A stretch of DNA of 64,000 bases from Aquimarina sp. U1-2 (GTDB taxonomy: Bacteria; Bacteroidota; Bacteroidia; Flavobacteriales; Flavobacteriaceae). Position numbers and translations under genes: made by a program. The stretch covers positions 186,001-250,000 of the forward strand of contig NZ_JAGKIK010000004.1 of NCBI RefSeq assembly GCF_017897595.1, read 5' to 3'. Below the pieces are notes generated by a model, which was not told where the DNA came from, did not search any database, and worked only from the letters and a program-made list of their open reading frames with translations. Below, in pieces: positions 60,934 through 64,000 of the stretch. How positions within the stretch are numbered: position 1 is the first letter of the stretch; each line of letters begins with the position of its first letter.

Positions 60934-62169
60934 ATGTTTTCACTTTTTAAGGAAAATATACGTATAGCATTAGATGCGATAAAAGGTCAGGTTTTACGAA
61001 CCGTGCTTACTGTTCTTATTATTGCTATTGGTATTACTGCTCTGGTAGGGATTCTAACTTTTTTAGGAGCATTAGAAAAAACGATAACAGGGGATTTTGC
61101 TGCTATGGGAGCCAATACCTTTACTATTCAACGCTATGAGTTTACTACCAGAAATAATAGGGAACGAAAGCTAATCAATCCAATTATTAGTTATCAAAAC
61201 GTAAGAGCTTTTAATGAACGTTATGCATATCCTTTTACAAAGACTTCAATTTATTTTACAGGAACACGTAACGCTGAAGTAACCTATGAAAATGAAAAAA
61301 CCGATCCAGAAGTTACAGTTCTAGGTGTAAATCAAAATTATCTTGAAAATACCGGAACTGAAATCGATCAAGGAAGAAATTTTACTTTTTTTGATATTGA
61401 AAATAATAATCATGTATGTTTGATAGGATCCGATTTTACGAAAAACCTTTTTAAGAATATACGTCCGATAGGACAAACCATAAGTATTCGCGGAGTTAAA
61501 TTTAAAATTATCGGACTACTAGAAAGCAAAGGAGCGACCTTTAGAAATAATCAAGATTTGAAAGTACTTATCCCTTTACAGGTTGCCAGGTCTATTTTTA
61601 CGCTACCTAATATTAATTATAATATTAGCATTAAGGTAGATGATAAACAGTTTTTGGAAGGTGCTCAAGACGAAGCCATTGTAACATTTAGAAATATACG
61701 AAGACTAAACCCCATAGAAGAGAATAATTTTGGACTTGAACGTAGCGATGATCTTCTAAATCGTATATCTAGTATAACGTCTTATTTATATTATGCCGCC
61801 TGGATCATCAGTATAATTACCATTTTTGGATCGTCTATAGCGCTTATGAATATCATGCTCGTTTCAGTTACAGAGCGCACCAGAGAAATTGGAGTTAGAA
61901 AAGCTCTTGGTGCAAAAAAACATACCATTTCTGGTCAATTCTTTCTGGAGACCGTTATTATTGGTCAATTTGGCGGAATTATTGGTATTGTGCTTGGTAT
62001 TGCGGTTGGTGCTCTTGCAGCATCAATTTTAAGTTTTGAATTCAGCACTCCTTGGCTAGCTATTTTTGCAGCCGTGGTTACCTCTTTTCTTACAGCGGTA
62101 GTATCAGGGGTATATCCTGCAGTGAAAGCAGCCAAGCAAGATCCTATAGCATCATTACGATATGAATGA
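60934..62169 (+). CDS. MacB/FtsX-type ABC transporter permease
   Basis: I place the start at ATG 60934 (MFSLFKEN), as the 13 residues before it are encoded by the repeat end. The 411-residue protein has an N-terminal helix (VLRTVLTVLIIAIGITALVG), a periplasmic MacB-core domain (about 45-275) and three C-terminal helices of the FtsX domain with TERTREIGVRKALGAKK between the first two. MacB-type permeases work with an ATPase in lipoprotein or drug export without a transport channel of their own. No ATPase gene is adjacent. Confidence 0.92.
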   Translation: MFSLFKENIRIALDAIKGQVLRTVLTVLIIAIGITALVGILTFLGALEKTITGDFAAMGANTFTIQRYEFTTRNNRERKLINPIISYQNVRAFNERYAYPFTKTSIYFTGTRNAEVTYENEKTDPEVTVLGVNQNYLENTGTEIDQGRNFTFFDIENNNHVCLIGSDFTKNLFKNIRPIGQTISIRGVKFKIIGLLESKGATFRNNQDLKVLIPLQVARSIFTLPNINYNISIKVDDKQFLEGAQDEAIVTFRNIRRLNPIEENNFGLERSDDLLNRISSITSYLYYAAWIISIITIFGSSIALMNIMLVSVTERTREIGVRKALGAKKHTISGQFFLETVIIGQFGGIIGIVLGIAVGALAASILSFEFSTPWLAIFAAVVTSFLTAVVSGVYPAVKAAKQDPIASLRYE

Positions 62170-62215
62170 TCAATTATTTATACATTTACCTAGACAAAGA
62201 AGAAGTTTATAATTC

Positions 62216-63070
62216 CTATTTTAGCTGTTCTACCAGCTTGTCCTCTTTCCAAAACCCTGTTGTCATATCACCTTCCTTATTAAAAAATCTTCCGGATCCA
62301 CTGCGCATATCATTTTTCCACTGTCCGGTATATTTCTCGCCATTTGGCCAGTAATATGTTCCTTGACCTTCTCTCAAATCATCTACATATTCTCCCTCAT
62401 AGCGTTGACCATCGATCCAAAAAAAACTACCCTTACCATGTCGCAAATTATTTTTCCATTCCCCCTCATAACGACTACCAGTATCAAGTATGGCGATACC
62501 AAATCCATTAGCCTTTCCATCTTTTACCTCTCCTACGTAATACAGAGAGTTTCCCTTTTTGCTTTTAAATGTTAAATACTCTCCAAAAGATTTTTCACGA
62601 AGCTGATTTTTAATATTGTTCAGTTGAATTTTAGTTTTTTCTAGCGCAAAATTTAAGGAATCATAACTGTTAGCACCTCGCAAATTTTCTTGAGAGGAAG
62701 TTAAACTCGTTTGACTGTCAAAAATAGAATCGAATTCTTGATACTTCAGCTTGATTCTATCCTTCATTTTTATGAGCTCCTCTGTAAATTGAATGCGACC
62801 ATTTATGACAAAATTATCTTCTGGAGCGATATAATTCTTGATATTCTTATATGCTGAAAGTGCTTCTTGATACGAACCTTTTGACAGTAAGCTATCCACT
62901 TTTCCTAATTTTTGATAATTTTCTTCAAATTGTTGATGCTTTTCTTCTACAAGTTCTAATTCTTTCACTCTTTTTAATAAATACCCTGTTCTAAATATAA
63001 AAAAAGCAGCGATTACTGATAAGGTTATCAGCAGCAGATATATAGGGTATTTTTTACGTTTCTTTGTCAT
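62216..63070 (-). CDS. membrane-anchored MORN-repeat protein
   Basis: A 284-residue protein: a basic start and one N-terminal transmembrane helix (IYLLLITLSVIAAFFIF, 10-26), a long coiled coil (about 30-170), then four MORN repeats (YVGEVKDGKANGFG, YEGEWKNNLRHGKG, YEGEYVDDLREGQG, YTGQWKNDMRSGSG). MORN repeats bind lipid or protein partners. It is encoded upstream-adjacent to the DUF2490 gene (10-base gap), so the two proteins may belong to one envelope process. Confidence 0.9.
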   Translation of the reverse strand: MTKKRKKYPIYLLLITLSVIAAFFIFRTGYLLKRVKELELVEEKHQQFEENYQKLGKVDSLLSKGSYQEALSAYKNIKNYIAPEDNFVINGRIQFTEELIKMKDRIKLKYQEFDSIFDSQTSLTSSQENLRGANSYDSLNFALEKTKIQLNNIKNQLREKSFGEYLTFKSKKGNSLYYVGEVKDGKANGFGIAILDTGSRYEGEWKNNLRHGKGSFFWIDGQRYEGEYVDDLREGQGTYYWPNGEKYTGQWKNDMRSGSGRFFNKEGDMTTGFWKEDKLVEQLK

Positions 63071-63080
63071 GCCAATATAA

Positions 63081-63914
63081 TTAATCGTTTAAATGGATAG
63101 AGGGTAATTTGTTCTTTACCTTTCTAAAGTCTGGAGCGAAATATAGATGTGTCCTAATCGTCCAGTTTTGCTTATAAATCCCACCATTGTCTAATGTCTG
63201 GCCTTGAGAATACATCAATCCTGCAGCGACAGTTAATCTGGGAGTGATGATATATCCCAAAGTCGTATTAAGTCGCAAATCTTCCATAGGACTCGCCACT
63301 ACAGCTTTACCACTTTGCATAATAAGCTCTGCTTCTGGCGAAATATATAACGTTTTAGGTTTCAATTTAGGTTGATTTAACGGAATTTTCATCCGAAACA
63401 TGTATCGATATCGATTTCTGTAAATATAGCTACTATTTTCTGCAAAACCTTGAGTCCAACGATGTTCAATACGAATTCGGTGATAGATCATTGCACTTAA
63501 AACAGGCATTGCAAATTGATATTGATGCCATATTCGCCATTCTGGCACCAAGTTTCGATCATTCGAATTAGAGTCGGTATTAAAATTGAGACGTAACACC
63601 CCTCCTAAGCTCATGTTAAATGATTTCGAATAAATATACCCTATAGCATGACGATTGTAAATTTGACCAATTTGCCCTATGAACGGGGTGTCTTCGGTTT
63701 CTTCAAATCTGAAATGCGTTTGAGCTACCCAAAAAAGTCGTTTTGAGATTCTAATATTGCCATACGTATTAAGCCAATATCTTGTTACCGGGTCTTTAAA
63801 TTGCGAAGTCTCTGGTAAAACCTCTGGTTCTTCTTGCGCAATTAAAAATATAGGAAAAATAAAAGCCCCTAATAAGCTCTTAATTATAAAACAATGTAAC
63901 CTACTCCTACTCAT
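63081..63914 (-). CDS. DUF2490 outer-membrane beta-barrel protein
   Basis: A 277-residue exported protein. A signal sequence (CFIIKSLLGAFIFPIFLIAQ) precedes the DUF2490 domain, in which alternating strands end in aromatic residues (TRYWLNTYGNIRISKRLFWVAQTHFRFEE, RIRIEHRWTQGF, YRNRYRYMFRMKIP). Family members are predicted barrels and have no known function. Its ATG overlaps the stop of the upstream gene by 3 bases, so it is translated from the same message. Confidence 0.87.
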   Translation of the reverse strand: MSRSRLHCFIIKSLLGAFIFPIFLIAQEEPEVLPETSQFKDPVTRYWLNTYGNIRISKRLFWVAQTHFRFEETEDTPFIGQIGQIYNRHAIGYIYSKSFNMSLGGVLRLNFNTDSNSNDRNLVPEWRIWHQYQFAMPVLSAMIYHRIRIEHRWTQGFAENSSYIYRNRYRYMFRMKIPLNQPKLKPKTLYISPEAELIMQSGKAVVASPMEDLRLNTTLGYIITPRLTVAAGLMYSQGQTLDNGGIYKQNWTIRTHLYFAPDFRKVKNKLPSIHLND

Positions 63915-64000
63915 TTATCTTCTACTGCTTTATAGGTTACACCCAAAAGATTCATTACGGTTTTTGGATTTTTTACCCTTCTAAGTTTTCGCTCTAACTT
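63911..64000 (-). CDS. C-terminal end of an unrecognised protein (runs off the window)
   Basis: A minus-strand frame enters from the right edge and ends with TGA at 63911-63913, overlapping the DUF2490 ATG (ATGA). Only 29 residues are visible; they are basic (KLERKLRRVKNPKT then VMNLLGVTYKAVEDK). No family can be assigned. Confidence 0.6.
   Translation of the reverse strand, partial: KLERKLRRVKNPKTVMNLLGVTYKAVEDK

Overview
The window is an AT-rich chromosomal segment of a member of the Bacteroidota, most likely a marine Flavobacteriaceae. This rests on clade-typical families (DUF4290, DUF2490, DUF2911, DUF493, a MutS2 without an Smr domain, a Bacteroidota-type urocanase of about 667 residues), on several promoters of the Bacteroidota form TTG-N19-TAnnTTTG, and on the scarcity of Shine-Dalgarno sequences. 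I see no rRNA, CRISPR array, transposase or prophage. There is one tRNA (Met, CAT).

Layout. 1-8.4 kb: a gene end, a small membrane protein, ung, mutS2, a secreted PIG-L deacetylase-like protein, and a 36-residue membrane peptide next to a sodium:solute symporter. 8.7-15.1 kb: a tightly packed minus-strand operon that I read as a mycosporine-like amino acid (MAA, UV sunscreen) pathway. In order of transcription it holds a sugar-phosphate cyclase with a long N-terminal extension, a HAD-family protein lacking both catalytic aspartates, a MysB-type O-methyltransferase, a MysC-type ATP-grasp ligase, a MysD-type ATP-grasp ligase and a TauD-type Fe(II)/2-oxoglutarate oxygenase. 15.6-20.4 kb: DUF2911 protein, aquaporin, and an SRPBCC-SDR-photolyase group. 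20.5-28.6 kb: an outer-membrane beta-barrel, a LysR regulator and a histidine-utilisation locus (hutH-hutI-hutU, hutG). 28.9-30.1 kb: three small or unrecognised genes. 30.3-42.1 kb: a minus-strand acyl-CoA catabolic region (MaoC, three SDRs, two MDR oxidoreductases, two acyl-CoA dehydrogenases, an ACAD10/11-type phosphotransferase) and a Crp-family regulator. 42.4-47.0 kb: a membrane histidine kinase, murA (Asp in place of the fosfomycin-target Cys), DUF4290, DUF493. 47.1-51.5 kb: a periplasmic molybdenum hydroxylase (iorA-iorB) with its XdhC- and MocA-type maturation genes. 51.7-64 kb: NTPase-recQ, fmt, hup, yqgE, pabC-like, START-like, tRNA-Met, lipoprotein, hisS, an ABC permease, a MORN-repeat protein and a DUF2490 protein.

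How parts fit together. The MAA operon would make 4-deoxygadusol (cyclase plus methyltransferase), add a first amino acid (MysC), add a second (MysD), and then oxidise the product with the TauD enzyme, which takes the place of the cyanobacterial MysH. A photolyase group lies a few kilobases away on the other strand, so screening and repair of UV damage are neighbours. The hut genes convert histidine to glutamate by the formamide-releasing branch.

Non-coding content is rich. At least five interspersed repeat families occupy the gaps: a folded MITE-like element (3 copies), a two-hairpin element (3 copies), a short element with TGAATATCCG ends (2 copies), a tandem pair with CCCTCCT hairpins, and a 'leader' element (5 copies). 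The leader element lies directly before the start codons of five unrelated genes, carries a conserved hairpin, and in one copy has itself been interrupted by the two-hairpin element.
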